Shown: positions 10,971-23,866 of the stretch, in pieces
Layout: each line of letters begins with the position of its first letter
How positions within the stretch are numbered: the first letter of the stretch is position 1
Source of the DNA: Marsupella aquatica
Taxonomy: Eukaryota > Marchantiophyta
DNA length: 64,000 nt
NCBI GenBank assembly: GCA_973895155.1
Contig: OZ316897.1
Coordinates: 14,198,001 to 14,262,000 of the forward strand
Reading direction: 5' to 3'
Made by a program: the position numbers and the translations under genes
The notes under the pieces: generated by a model
Database searches by the model: none
The model's input: only the letters and a program-made list of their open reading frames with translations
Told to the model about the DNA's origin: nothing

Positions 10971-13830
10971 GCCCCGAACCGAAAAACAAATACTGTACTG
11001 TACAGTATCATACAGTAGGTTCAAAGCAAACAAGGAATAATATTAAGAAATTAATATTTAATTAAAAAAACTTTTGCTGCCCTGTGTGTGGGAAAGGTAA
11101 CTGAAGTCCCCCGTGGGCCTACATGGAATGAGCGGCCTAACCCAGATGGACCCGAGAATAGCCTTTGCGTACTCAGATAGTAGTTTAAAAAAAACTAAAG
11201 ATACTGGACAAAAGATAAAGCTGCCATTGGACCTAAATGCTTGACTAGAGTAGAGTAACCCAGACCGACTTCAAACGAACCCTTGTTTTCTGAGATAGCT
11301 TTCTTCCTTTGGAAAAATACTTCTGAGTGTTGAGTCAACAGTAATTGAATCTAAAAACTCCATGGACCTAAATGTTTGACACTGGCAACCCAGATCGACT
11401 TAAACATAACCTCGGTTTACTCAAAAAGCACTTTATTTTTCTTAAATATCTATATTTTCAAGTCAACATAAACGAAAACTGAAACTCCCCATGTACCTAA
11501 ATGTTTAACTGTGGTAGTCCAGATGACCTCAGAATATCCTTTGTTTTCGCAGATAGCACTTTTCTGATCAAAAGTAGCCGGTTTGGAACGTTACTCAACC
11601 TCAACTGGTATGCATTCCAGATTATCAAATTATAACAATGTCATAAATAAATTATCTAGATGTCATTTGTTTCTTCTAAAATTGATAAACTAGTCAATCT
11701 TAGTCATTAAAATATATAAAATATTTATGACATATACGCATTTTAGATTGTATTCAAAAGTTTCACCAGCACTACTACCCAAAATGTTGTCCGTGATTTT
11801 TACAGTGGGAACTGGAACTTTCTTTTCCCGGGAGAGGAGAGGGCAGCGATGCGGCTCGCCAAATCACAGACCATTGCCGGGGAAGATGCCGATGGCCTGT
11901 ATTTTTAGGGCCGATGGCGTTCCCCCGGCATCGTGAGGCCGCCACACTTTAGGGCAAGGCGGTGTTCGAAAATTGCTTCAGCGCTCGGTTATGCGAAGAG
12001 TCTCGAAACCCTATCGGCGATGAAAGAAGCAACACCCACGTCGTGGACTCGTGTGGGCACCGCAGGCAGACGAGTGTCGCGTACCGTTCACTCCTCGAAA
12101 GGCTCTAATCTCCGCTTTACAACTTACGACGAAATCCCTGCTTTACTGGTATGTTGTTGACCATGTTCAACGCGTGTTGGGATCAGAAATGACGCAGCAG
12201 ATGCCTGTTTTTGAAGAGGGCTTTTGTGAACCACCGCTACATTTGCTGCACGCGGCCGGTGGTCTAGATTTCATTATGGTAGCGGCAACTGCTCGACCTT
12301 AGGGCCTTAGGGGTCGAGTCACACTCTTCCTCGTGACTTCAAAAGCACTTTTGGGGCCGTTGATCGAGAGAAATGAGGTGGCCGCTCATGAAGAGGCAGC
12401 TCAGCTCAAATCTCGAAACTTGCAGAACGTTGTAGACATCAACCGCACATCAACCGCACATCAACCGCAAGGGGGGAATCACCTGCGAAGGCTGTTGTAA
12501 AGACCTGCGGGTCTGGTTCGCCTGCTGCTCTCGCTTTCCCGAGAATCGTTGGCTGTGAACTTCCTCGTACATCCCCGAATTTTCATCTTCACCATAGTTT
12601 GCGCAGATGATGTCGTGGAGAATCGTTGTTGCTTTGGACGACCATTGAACGAATCTGATTTTTAACTGGCTAGCATGCCTTCAGCTCTCTCGAAGCTCCC
12701 AATTTCGTTATGTAGTCGAGGTTTAGGGTATCCTGACCGAACTATGCGCCTATAAGAGATCCACTGTAAGTAATTAGCTCTTGATGCAGCGTGTTGATCG
12801 AAATGTGAATGAGGCAATAGTTCTGAACATCGTCGATCCGGGTGGTTTGGCCCTACTGGTCAATGCCCTGTTCAGAAATCGAATGCGAACTAGTTGTAGA
12901 GCAATTGCTCGGGTACATAGAAATGCGAACGAAGCAAGCGGCCAAAATACTTTGCCGTGTCACGTCTGACCTCCGTCTGGCTCGACATAGGTCTCTACAT
13001 ATAGATCTATAGACTGAAGAGTAATACAGGACAAGGGAGGGTGGTTTCCTTTGGGGTGTGTTCCTATGAGGGTGAGACGCCTGATGTGAGTGGGATGGCA
13101 CTATGACCTACACTTCCTACGTAGACGAGACCCAGCTGGATCGTATCATGGCTCTTATCGATAAATAACCGTCGGAGCTCTACTCGATGTTTACATATTA
13201 CTACTAAATAACTCTTTGGCCACATTTTTATGACAATGGTTAGTACTGACCTCTTGCACTTCCTCGTCCTCAGTGAGTTACAGATCTCCTACTCAGTACA
13301 GAAATGTATTGCCAGAGTTGAAAGCAAATGAAGTTGACGGTTGGTTTACTCTTTTATTAAGTAACTTTGGTTTCTATTGTTTAAAGGCCTTCGATGGAGG
13401 TGAATATGTTGGGACGGATGTCTGTAAGATGCGCCAGCATAAAAGCACACTTCGGGGTTACATTGCCAGGCTTGTGGTATATCAAATTACAGAGGGAAGG
13501 GAATTGGTTTGTATAACAATTCCAAACCTGTTGGCTAGTTTGTCAGATAGGCAAATTTGAACGGTTGCTCTGCTTGCATCTCTAAGTTATTGTAAGGTCG
13601 GCATTGATTGCCTCCTCCCGAACCATCCGCATGATAATTGAATCATTAAGAAATCTGAAGTGTATTTGTACATAGCAAGCCATTGTCATCCCTGGTCTCG
13701 GTATTCTTGCGTTCATGTGACACTGTACACGCTGACATTGGAGCATCTCATCGTCCACAAGGACACACTGGGGAGAAAAACCACTCTCCATTGCCTTGTA
13801 TCACTCCCACTGACATGGAGCATCTCGGTC

Positions 13831-13948
13831 TCCACAGGAACACAATGGAACCCTCTCTTGCTCTGTACCACTGCATTGTGCAGGATCTCTCCACGGGAAC
13901 ACAATGGAACCCTCTCTTGCTCTGTACCACTGCATTGTGTAGGATCTG
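13831..13948. repeat. Two-copy tandem repeat, 59-bp unit
   Basis: The unit starting 'tccac(a/g)ggaacacaatgg' and ending 'ttgtg(c/t)aggatct' occurs twice in direct tandem, at 13831 and 13890, with only a few differences. This is a recent local duplication. Confidence 0.9.
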
Positions 13949-14259
13949 TGTATTGAACGAGCGAGAAGGACAGAGGTTGTGTGTCACACGGATGAGCAGT
14001 AACAGGGCAAGCGAATGCTCGAGAGGAGTTGAACGTCAAAACTCGGGGATGTGCAAAACTGAGGAGGCAACGCAAAGCAGTAGTCACAGGTTAATTCCAT
14101 CAATCTGTTGGGGTAGAAAAAAATTAAAATTAGGTCAGGAGATGGAGTGTGACTGGACTTGGGCGGTGACAGTTAAATTTTATTTTTTGTTATGACAAGC
14201 GAATATAGTGGGACATGAAGTAAACTTGAAAGCGCTCATTTGATACTCTTTTCGACAAT

Positions 14260-14416
14260 TCAAAGAAAACTAAATCGACGAGACTATTGGCGCTCTATCT
14301 CCACACAAGTTTTCAAAGAAAACTAAATCGACGAGACTTTGGCGCACTATCTCACACAAGTTTTCAAAGAAAACTAAATCGACGAGACTATTGGCGCACT
14401 ATCTCCACACAAGTTT
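14260..14416. repeat. Three-copy tandem repeat, 51-53-bp unit
   Basis: The unit 'tcaaagaaaactaaatcg' plus 'acgagact(a)ttggcgc(t/a)ct' and 'atct(c)cacacaagttt' starts at 14260, 14313 and 14364. Copies are nearly identical, with small indels. Noncoding. Confidence 0.9.
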
Positions 14417-15786
14417 TTGGAAAATCTGACAACAAATGAAAGCAATGATACGAAACCATTACAAAACAAGAAAGATACATGGCTTTCCCCCCCTCCAGCC
14501 TCCATTCTCCTGGTACCCTTTTCGTTCCCGTTCCAACATACATTATGTTTATATTTCCCTGAACCCTTTTCGTTCCCCTACCAACAAGCATAATTTTTAT
14601 TTCCCAGAGCCCTCACTAAGGTTGAGGGGTTGGAAGTTTTATCCTGCAAATTTGTACTTAACTCCAATTTCTTCATTGTCAAGATGCATAGTCCGACTCG
14701 GTTGACCCTAAACTGCAGTTGGAGACCCGATTGTTTGGGTATTTGAAGTGCCTGCGTCGATTCCTAGAAGAGGCAGAGTTGGTTTGGATGGACAGATTAG
14801 GAAACACACATGGGGCTCCATTTCTCAGAGCACTTTCTGGCAATTCTAATCAGTAGTAAGTGTCCTAAAAATGTGCTAAAGTGCGTCTGACAACCATAAG
14901 TCTTCCTTCACCTTTACGGAAACAAGATTATTCATCGTTCTTTGAGTCTATTCAATCTAGATTTTCTGTGTCTCCAGTGTACGTAAGTTTAGATCTATCC
15001 TGAAAGTAGAGGACCCCAGTGGGATTCAAGTGCTCTGAAAGAGTCCTCAACACAACCATGGATGTCGTGGTCAGGACGATGTGAGAGGGAGAAATGATGT
15101 CCATCTCTCTCGTTTGTCACTCTAGGCCTACGACATGTGAAACGCTCTGGACGCATGCTGAAAGGAAAGTGCGAGTCATTATCATACAGAGTCTCATGAA
15201 AGCAGTTGGTTCCGTGCACCGTGCTTTCTTCTGACAGCACGGTATAGGAGAATGATCAGTGTTTGGTTCGATCTGAAAGGTGCTGAACTCCAGACGTAGA
15301 TGTGGCCAAAGGATGGATCTAGGTTACACTATCCATGAAAAAATATATACACAGTTCACGTGAAGGTCAACAACCATAGGCAGTATGCAGAGTAGAATGC
15401 TGCTAATTCGATTCTGAAGATCGAAATGGAAGGACTCCTTGTCACTCAAGACGCAGTGGAGACAAAGTTGCGTGACTCTCAGTTACGTCCTTCGACTTCA
15501 CTACATGATTCAACATAAAGATTGGTGCGGAAGTTCATTTGACGACCATGGACAGTACATTATTGCCTCTCTTAATGAGCAGTGAAATAAATCTGTATAC
15601 ATTTCAAAATTTCTCTACAAGCTCTGGAAGTCACTAGCTGAAGTCAATTCGGAGCCGTGTACATCTTCATTGGTGAAAGTCATGCCCTTCTTCAGAAGAA
15701 TTGAACTCCAGAACAAATCAATCAAAATTTTCCTTAGCCTTGTGGCATCAGAAACTATTATTAACGACTCATTTTGCACCACAGGT

Positions 15787-18700
15787 CTATATAGGGCAGT
15801 AAGTCCTCCGTGGCATCCGATTGTAATACTTAAGCAAAGCTCGCAATTGATCTCTTTCTTTGTCAAGCTTTGTAAACACACCAGATTCGCCCACTCTCCA
15901 ACCCCAATTGCCAGCCTGCAATATTTCAACCACGATTGATGAGATGTTCATGGGGACTCTACAAAGTTATGTTTCATCTACCATCTACTTCCCCTTGAAA
16001 AGCATAATGCGTCCAACGATAAATGTTTTGGTGCACTGTCAGTTTGACTGCTCTGCAAAGTAATTCTATGGAAGATCATGTCGCCTTTTACCTGCACGGC
16101 TGGGGTGTTCATTCGAGCAGAGTTGTCCAGACTCAGTACATCCTGCATGGGAATAATGGCTGTGCGTGCCACTGAACTAAAAGTTGCCCTTATAAAATCC
16201 CATGAAATGTCTTGCTCAGTACCCTTTAATCGAAGATATGCTCGCACCTGCAGTCCCATCTCCCCAGACCATTGACTAAGGTCAGATGAGTTAACAGTGG
16301 CCTATATAATATAGATTAGGCAGACAGAAATAATGACAGTAAGTGGTTTAAGAGGTTGGCGGAGCCTGAAGTCTCAAAAAAGGAAACAGACGATAGAAAC
16401 TCCCACATCTCATCCTTCTATCATGTCAACCATCGCTTCACACCGAGATCTTACGATATAAGACTTCCATAACAACATGCATTCGTTGAAGTCAGCAACT
16501 CAGCAATTTCATATCCAGAAGGTCCCACTCCAGAAAATAAAAAGATATCCAAAACTCTAGAAGTAGACAGCCCTTCAGTTTCACTAAAATAGTCCTGCTA
16601 TCTGACTTACAGTCTCCTTTTCATCCTCCGGTAGCTTCAACCACCAGCCTCGCACCTGGGGCATTGAACGGCATGTAAACGTATATCAAGTTCCCAGATA
16701 AGGATCGTTTGTCCATGACCATGAGTGCCCATTGCAAGCCCACAACCATTCAAATCAATTCCCGTCTACATTACCACGAATATAATGTCCTTGATACGCA
16801 ATATTGGGTCCTTGTAAATTAAGAAGTGCGGAATCAGAAAAATAAAACACAATTCGAATATAAATCAACCAACCGGCAGAGTTGCAATACCGTATCATTG
16901 TCATGGGTCCCCGGATACACAACTTGTTCAATCTCATGGTTGTGTGGCAGATGTGGATTTTGTGGATCACTTCCAAACGCTGCAGTAACGTGGACAGCAA
17001 GGCAACCAAGTAACAGCTTTCCACGTTAACGACTGCATTGTGTACTGAACAGAATATTATGCCAGCGGCAGAGGTCAAGCAACACTTTGGGAATGGAAAA
17101 TGCTCTGAGAAAATACAAGAACACCAAATACGAATAGCTACCCACCAAATTGAAGTACAGCCATCCCAGGAGCTTTAATGGCCTTCCTCAATTCCACAAC
17201 ATCTGATGTTATGACACCCTGTAAGTCATCAAACAAACAACAGAAAGTTAGTAATCAGGACCTGCATTAATTTGCAAGAGGTTTATGAAATGTAGAACAC
17301 CCTCACCTTTCAACATGTCTACATTATACAAATCTAAGGTTGATTATCGTACCCATTTGCCAAGTAGCATGCAAGGAACTTAGAATCAATGCATATGACA
17401 TACCAAATCCTCTGCAATGATGTCTATCTTCCCAACAGCCTTCTGGACGGCGTCAAAGAAGGCTTGTCTTGGACCAACCTGCAACCCCAAAACAAACCAT
17501 TGAAAATCAGGAAGCTGCTGGGATTCGAACATCACCTTGAAGTCATTCACGGAAAATCAATTGAATCCACACGACAAGTAAATTGAACACTTGCCTTCCA
17601 AGTTCCATTTAGAGCCGTTTCTTCACCTGAATAAAGAAAACCCGCACATACTCATTAGACCAAATTAGAAAGCATATTACATTCCGCCACACTGATTCCT
17701 GTCAGTTGTAACAAGAAAGTTCGATTATGGGGTAAGAGAAGATATCCACGATGTAGGTGAAGGAACATTTGCAGCACGATGACGAGATAGACAAAATTGG
17801 TAAAAACACATTATTGCTTGTAAACTATCACTGAGTAGCCAACCTGCTTCAATAGCCCAGTATCCTGCGAGTCCTCGGAAATGGTCAATGCGAAACTCAT
17901 CATAGAGATCAAACGCACGCTTCATGCGCATTACCCACCATGCATAGTTGTTGTTTGCCATGGCTTTCCAGTTGTACAGTGGACTGCGTAGGCAGGAAAC
18001 TCTTTTTGTCAAAAAGAATGCAGTGTCGTGTTCTCGACTAGCAGAGAACGGAGGACAACATACGACAACGAAAGCGGTTTTTCAGAACTACTACTTGGGA
18101 CAACGCAGTTATGTTCACAGAATATTTGATCCTTAAATCGTTTTCCGTTGGATTAAATCACTCAAGAGTTTCGAACACAAGCAATTGCGCCAATCCCCCC
18201 GCCTCCAAGTCTTGCATTCAAAGAAGGAAGGTTAAATACCTCCCCCAAAGTTGGCCTGTAGCACTGAAAGCATCAGGAGGTACACCACTGACCCAAGCAG
18301 GGACCCCAGTTTTCTCATCCTGTTTCAAAGGATTCATTTCAGATAGTATTAAGAGTATAACAGTCCAAACCCTTTCTTCTAATTCAAAACTTGTGCTCAT
18401 GAACACTCATAGCGAATTTCAATAGTCAACTTGACATAAGTTTGGTCAATAGAGTACCAGCATGAAACTGGTTCTATTCGCCCACACGTCTGCACTATGG
18501 CCCCCAACATATATGGGCATATCGCCAATGATTCTGATTCCTTGTTCTCTTGCATATTTGTGCACAGCTTGCCACTGGCGTTGGAACAAAAACTGTTGGG
18601 CGACGAATATATCAATCTGCAAACACATGAGACGATACAACCAACCATTTACATGTTAAAAAACGGCCCTAAGCCCGTAGCAACGGAGCGGCAGGCTTCA

Positions 18701-21412
18701 CATGGTAACAGGTACATGAGTAAAGCAATCCTTTCGGTCACCCACTTTACCCAATGATATACCACACTCGACTGAAGGGACTTTGCGATTGACCAAGGTT
18801 CAAGGTGGGAACTCACATATTGCTTGTGCTGTTTCCTCGCCTCCTCTAATGCCTTGGGCTCTCTATCTCGAAGTGGTACTGGCCACTTCCACCAAAATTG
18901 TGCATCAATGCTGGTGTCGATAGCAGAAAAAAGGGCAGCTTCTTCTAGCCAAACTGCATCGCACACGACAACAATTTCTATTATTTGTATCTGCTCTGAT
19001 GGCCTCGATTGACGCTTAGAGGAGAAAAAAAGTTGCTGTAATCGGCCCGAATTCTCGGACTAGGCGATTGCACACCTGAAATATTTGGGCTCTTTCGAAA
19101 TCTCTCAAGTTCTTGTTTTAGTCCTCCTTCGCTGGAGACAAGCTTTTGGGCAGCCTAAGCAAATTCAAACGCTGCTGATTAGGAAAAGATACAGTGATTC
19201 CTTTGGAGAAAACATTCCTGAAAGTGACCATATGAAAAACTATGTCAGTGAACACTGATTCTTGTAACACAATCCTGCTTTGCAACACAACATGCGTATG
19301 GTCCAGGTCAAAGTCGATTTCTGTCAGCAATTTCAGAATGATGTAGTATTACCTTCAAAATGAGTGGATCCTTCACTTTGGCAACAGCATCATAATCAAC
19401 ACGGTTGACAGGTCTGGCAAATGGGAGACAAAAACATCAAGGACTAGAAGTTTGAGCACACTCAATGCAATTTGAAGTAGACTCTTTTAAACAAATGAAA
19501 TGTGCGGGAGATAAATGGGAAGAAGCACAAAGTCTACTGAAGCCCAGCCAGTCAAAGCTACAAAACTACGGTCAGTTGGCAGACACTTCTGCGGTCACTG
19601 CAGAACTGCATACTCTAGAGGGAGAATAGCGGAGATATTGCAACAAACCATGCAATCGACGAAAGGGCGGACATTGGGAAGAAACATTACAATCTCCTGG
19701 GAAGATCAGCTTTTTCCAGCAGACCCCATTTGACAAGTTCCTCCAGAGATATGAGCAGAGTATTTCCACAATTTGCATCCTACGGATCACATGGCAGCAA
19801 TGTAGATCAACATCAACAACAAATTGATATCAAATTGAGAAATGGTCTAGCTGGAACCAATGTTCAGGCTGACAGCTGACAGTACTATCATCCTCGAGTG
19901 AGTCATTCACTACCAGAATGAACATAACAAAAATAATTGAAAAGTAGTAAGGTAAAAAAAGGAAAAATGAACCACCAGAATGGACAAAAGCGAAACCCAC
20001 CTGGCCTGCATACGGCGATCCGTCCTCACCGGACTTCCTTCCAGGGGGCACCAAAGGCAGCACCTGCGACGACACAAACAATGGCTGGTTAAGATTTCAT
20101 ACATAGTCAACCTCATTCACATAAAGATTGGTGACTAAGGCATCCCAAAAGATTTCGCAACCAAAAATTATTTGCCGAACGATTGCAATTAACAATTAAG
20201 TCAGACTGCCAAATAGGGAGAAATAATGGCAAATGCGAGAAGCGTGACATCCAAAAAATCCGTCAATATTGTGAATGGGAACAGTCGTTGTGATCTATGC
20301 AGCACAAAAAAGGCCTTGGTAATTTAAAGAAAGGCTTCTCAAGTCTGAGTCGAATTGTGATTATTGCTACAAATAACTTTCATGGATAATTGAAAAAAAA
20401 ATACTTCCTAGAATACAGACAACCCGCATTTTCACGTCTGCATATTTAAAGTTATGACGATGGATATTGTCGATTTCTGCCTTTTCGGAGATTCGCCCTC
20501 GGTTGCGTACATGATAATTCCTTCCAGTTATAAGAAGCAACGCGGTAATGTGGGAAAAGGAGAAAAAAGGAATGGAAAGATAAGGACCTGCCAAAGACTG
20601 CAACCTGCTCCTTTCAGCCAATCCAGGAAATGGAGAGCCTCATCACCAAGCTCGCCAATGCCATAAGACCCGGGCAATGAGGTCGGGTGCAGCAAAATCC
20701 CAGCCCTCCTCTCCGGCCCCGTTTTCGTGGGATCGTCCTCCACATAGTCATCAGGCAAGGGATCTCCCGGCACGAGCCGCGCAGTCGGCTTCACAACTAC
20801 ACCCTTGCTGGGAGCCACCACAGTCTTCACCCCTCCTCGTCCTGATTTTCCTGCCTCCATAGTCCCCTGCTTCTTGTGCTTCCTACTCGGCCCTCTCCCG
20901 GACACCTGAAACGGAATCAGATTCTGCAACGAAAACGACCTGCTCCCGCTTCTAGTACTGCTCTCCACCGCTCTCACGGCTCCACTCGCACATTTCTTGT
21001 TGTGAATTCTCGACCTCCCTCCCCCGCCAACGAATGCACTGGGGCAGCAAATGCAATTCACCGGCAATCCTCCATCAGTTGAGGACGAGGAGGCCCCTGC
21101 TGACGACCTTCTGCTGGTGCCGTGGCGGGCACCGCCACTGCCACCACCATCTCCGTAGACGGAGAGCTTCTTCTGGTGTTGCCGAATGCGCGACTCGGAC
21201 CAGGTCGAGGCGGAATTAATTGGCGAAACCGGTCGAAAACTGCACGGTTTGGAGGCATTCAAAGGGCATTCGAGCCCTCGCGACGCGCTGGATTTGGAGC
21301 GGCCTCGTCCGTCACGGTCGGGCTCATCGCTGACGTGCTGCGGGAACGAAATGTTGGTCCCGCACGCCGTCGGGGAAGACGAGCACGGGCAGAAGAGCGA
21401 CGAGGCCGCCAT
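15787..21412 (-). CDS. DPE1: 4-alpha-glucanotransferase (disproportionating enzyme 1), GH77, plastid-type
   Basis: Transfers glucan segments between maltooligosaccharides in plastid starch metabolism. Sixteen exons join in frame: 21412-20588, 20063-20001, 19779-19691, 19413-19353, 19154-19076, 18953-18817, 18616-18458, 18319-18240, 17983-17844, 17626-17595, 17478-17404, 17218-17146, 16979-16891, 16655-16611, 16247-16092, 15915-15787. They total 2232 bases (743 aa). GH77 landmarks are GILLHPTSLPG (~238), VLPLVPPGRK (~276), FRIDHFRG with the expected nucleophile Asp531, IIAEDL with acid/base Glu578, GTHDNDT with Asp631, and IIPMQDVL. Exon 1 is GC-rich and encodes about 235 residues before the GH77 fold, far more than usual: a Ser/Cys/Pro-rich start that fits a plastid transit peptide, then a basic Ser/Gly-rich stretch. 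Intron 10 (17594-17479) starts with GC rather than GT. The ATG at 21412 is the first in the frame; a later start is possible. Confidence 0.95.
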
Positions 21413-23866
21413 AGCCAATCGACCTCCGCAGTTCGGGACTGCTCCCCTTTCCCTTCAAGCTCTCCGTGCCACGTGGTCTGCGGGGGTCCCCCTCCATTTT
21501 GTACTCTCGGCCCCCTACGATCACGAGGGAACCCCGCGCCCACTCTCCGTGCGCCACGTGTTGCACTCACATTCAGTTTCTTCACGGGTCCCACTTCCCC
21601 ATGCTACCCGATGACGATCCTGTGACGATCGGCGGCTTACCCCAATAAGTATACTTTTAAAATAATGTTGGAGATTTGAGTCCCCAGTATAAAATTTATC
21701 CATCTATCTACTGTAGATTCTGAAGCCCAATGTACTCCAAATGGGGTCTCCTTAACTGCACATCTGATGATATATATTATATACGGCACTTTTCATACCA
21801 TGATAAATTTCATTATTTTCTTTAAATGAATGAAAACACACCATGTATTCACACATTTTGATGTGTGATTACCAGCAGGGTTCCAAATGGATTCACTAGA
21901 GTACAGTGATTCATGATATTACACCAACAAGAAAGACGAACAACAACTTTGACTTCCCTGGGAAGAAAATAGTGAAGAAGAGAATTCTTGTTTTTTGAAA
22001 ATGGCCTTTGAGGAATGTAATGTTGACTTAATGGTTCAGCTGTGTTGCCTGGACAAGAATGAAGCTTCTGTGTCTTGAAGCTCCAATCTTGACACAATTG
22101 GAAACAAGCAAAATGGATATATGGGATGGAAGCTATGATTGAAAACATTTGTGCCAGTCTATCTCTCCCATATCACAAATTTGTGTCTTGAAGCTCCAAT
22201 CTTGACACAATTGAAAACAAACAAAATGGATATATGGGATGGAAGGTGTGATTGAAAACATTTGTGCCAGTCTATCTCTCCCATATCACAAATTTGAGCC
22301 GGCCGCTTATGAAAATTGTTGAGTCGTCTTGTGAACCTCACGAGTACATAGCACATCTTCAAAGTGTACATGATGTCTTGAAGATTTACTTGATATGGTT
22401 GTCAAGTAGTCAATTGTTCGTGACATAAACCTTACCTTTGAATAAGGCAGATGGGTTAATTCATTTGAAGTACTTTTGAATCTTAGTTTAAGATGAAATT
22501 TTTCCAGTATGGCTGCTGATGTTCAATGTATTGCCTGACAAAGTTTTAGACTTTTTGCTAGGAGAAGTCATTTGTCTAGTAATCTGCTACCTCTCAGGTT
22601 GGGTCATACTTTGTCTAGGTGATGCGCCTAGGAAAATTCACAAGTCATATTAACAGTATCTTAGGTAGCAATGCCTCGATAAACAATCTCATTTTCCCTT
22701 TCTATGAGGACTTCAGCAATCTAACTTTTCTCTTTTATTCCACCGGCTCTCGTGCAGCACTGCATTGCCTGTCTAAGCAAATTGAAGGCCACTCATCTGA
22801 CTCAGGAACCATATCCAATCGATAGGTCCTGGTAGTCTCGTGAACAGAAAGTGGGACGTCTAGTTACCTCCAGCAGTCCAGATGAGTGGAGCGCAAGATG
22901 ATTTCCACAGCCAACAGCCAGAGCAAAACTATGTTTGACTGGAGACACACAGCAGGGATGGTGCTAAGTTCTCGATTCCATCACTTCATTGTGGTCCTCC
23001 ACCATCTGCACTCTTTAAGTGCTCAAGAAACAAGAGTGACTCATATACGACAGTGCTCGACTTTCTAAACAATGGTCTCCAAGATCCGCATACGCATTGA
23101 CTGCTAGCAGCTATAGCAGCACCTCACTACCGCAGGGCACAACAGCAGAATGACACAGGACTACTTGCACAAGAATGACAGACGAGGACCTTACTTCTTA
23201 AGGACCAAACATCAGGTAATCACCTTGACATTGTATTTAAATTCTACTAGTGTTACAAAAATCCGTGACTGTTGGATTCCTTGAATATGACAACTAGAAA
23301 TCTTGCTCTCTGTTTTAGCTACATCACCTCATATTCACTAGCCTCGAGTATAACTGAGATGATCGTGAACAAGGTCGGTAATTCAGGCCTCCAAACCTAC
23401 AGGATAGCTGACTCTTGAGCAGGTTAAAATGAATTATCCTATGTGTATCAATGGAAGGTAGACAGCACCGGAGTATTGTGCTGATAAACCAAGAATAGGT
23501 CGATAACTAAAGAAACTGTTGTCCATCTTCAATGAACAAAATTGCTGTGGTTGGTGAGTCCTATTTAGACTCACCAAGTTCTATATAAGGCTAAGTTTAG
23601 AGGGTCTTCTGTCCAGAGGGGACAACACAGGACAATCTCCAATAGATCCGCTGTTCCCCTCTGATTTAGGGGAAGCGGAATGGTCGAGTGTTGTGGTGTG
23701 ACTCACAGGACAAACGTCAGCATATCTTCTTGGATTGTCCAGACAACACTCAGAAGACCCTTTGTAGACTAGTCCGTTTTGCTCTTGCTAAAATGCTGTC
23801 AGTAACTCTTGCAAAAATGCCCGGCTGATATGTACATTTGAGGTGGTTTTGCCAATGAAAATTCAC
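21413..23866. other. Intergenic: DPE1 promoter side and LIN 3' side
   Basis: The first ~200 bases continue the GC-rich island of DPE1 exon 1 and probably include its 5' UTR. The rest is AT-rich, holds a 113-bp tandem duplication (22071-22296) and contains no open frame with recognisable content. The right edge is presumably the LIN 3' UTR. Confidence 0.45.
22071..22296. repeat. Two-copy tandem repeat, 113-bp unit
   Basis: The unit starting 'tgtcttgaagctccaatctt' and ending 'tatcacaaatttg' is repeated at 22071 and 22184 with a handful of substitutions. It is a recent direct duplication in the spacer between DPE1 and LIN. Confidence 0.92.

Larger units (their letters stand above)
10991..15786. 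other. Intergenic, no supported gene
   Basis: The left part (10.99-11.75 kb) is AT-rich with loose repeats of a 'cctaaatg(c/t)ttgac' phrase. The 11.8-13.1 kb part is more GC-balanced and contains several short open frames, none domain-like. Two tandem arrays (13831-13948 and 14260-14416) are listed separately. The right end up to 15786 is likely 3' UTR of DPE1. Confidence 0.45.

Noticed and set aside
21122-21625. Plus-strand frames of 167 and 142 codons opposite DPE1 exon 1
   Set aside because: They result from the GC-rich composition of exon 1, where stops are scarce on both strands. Their content is not protein-like.
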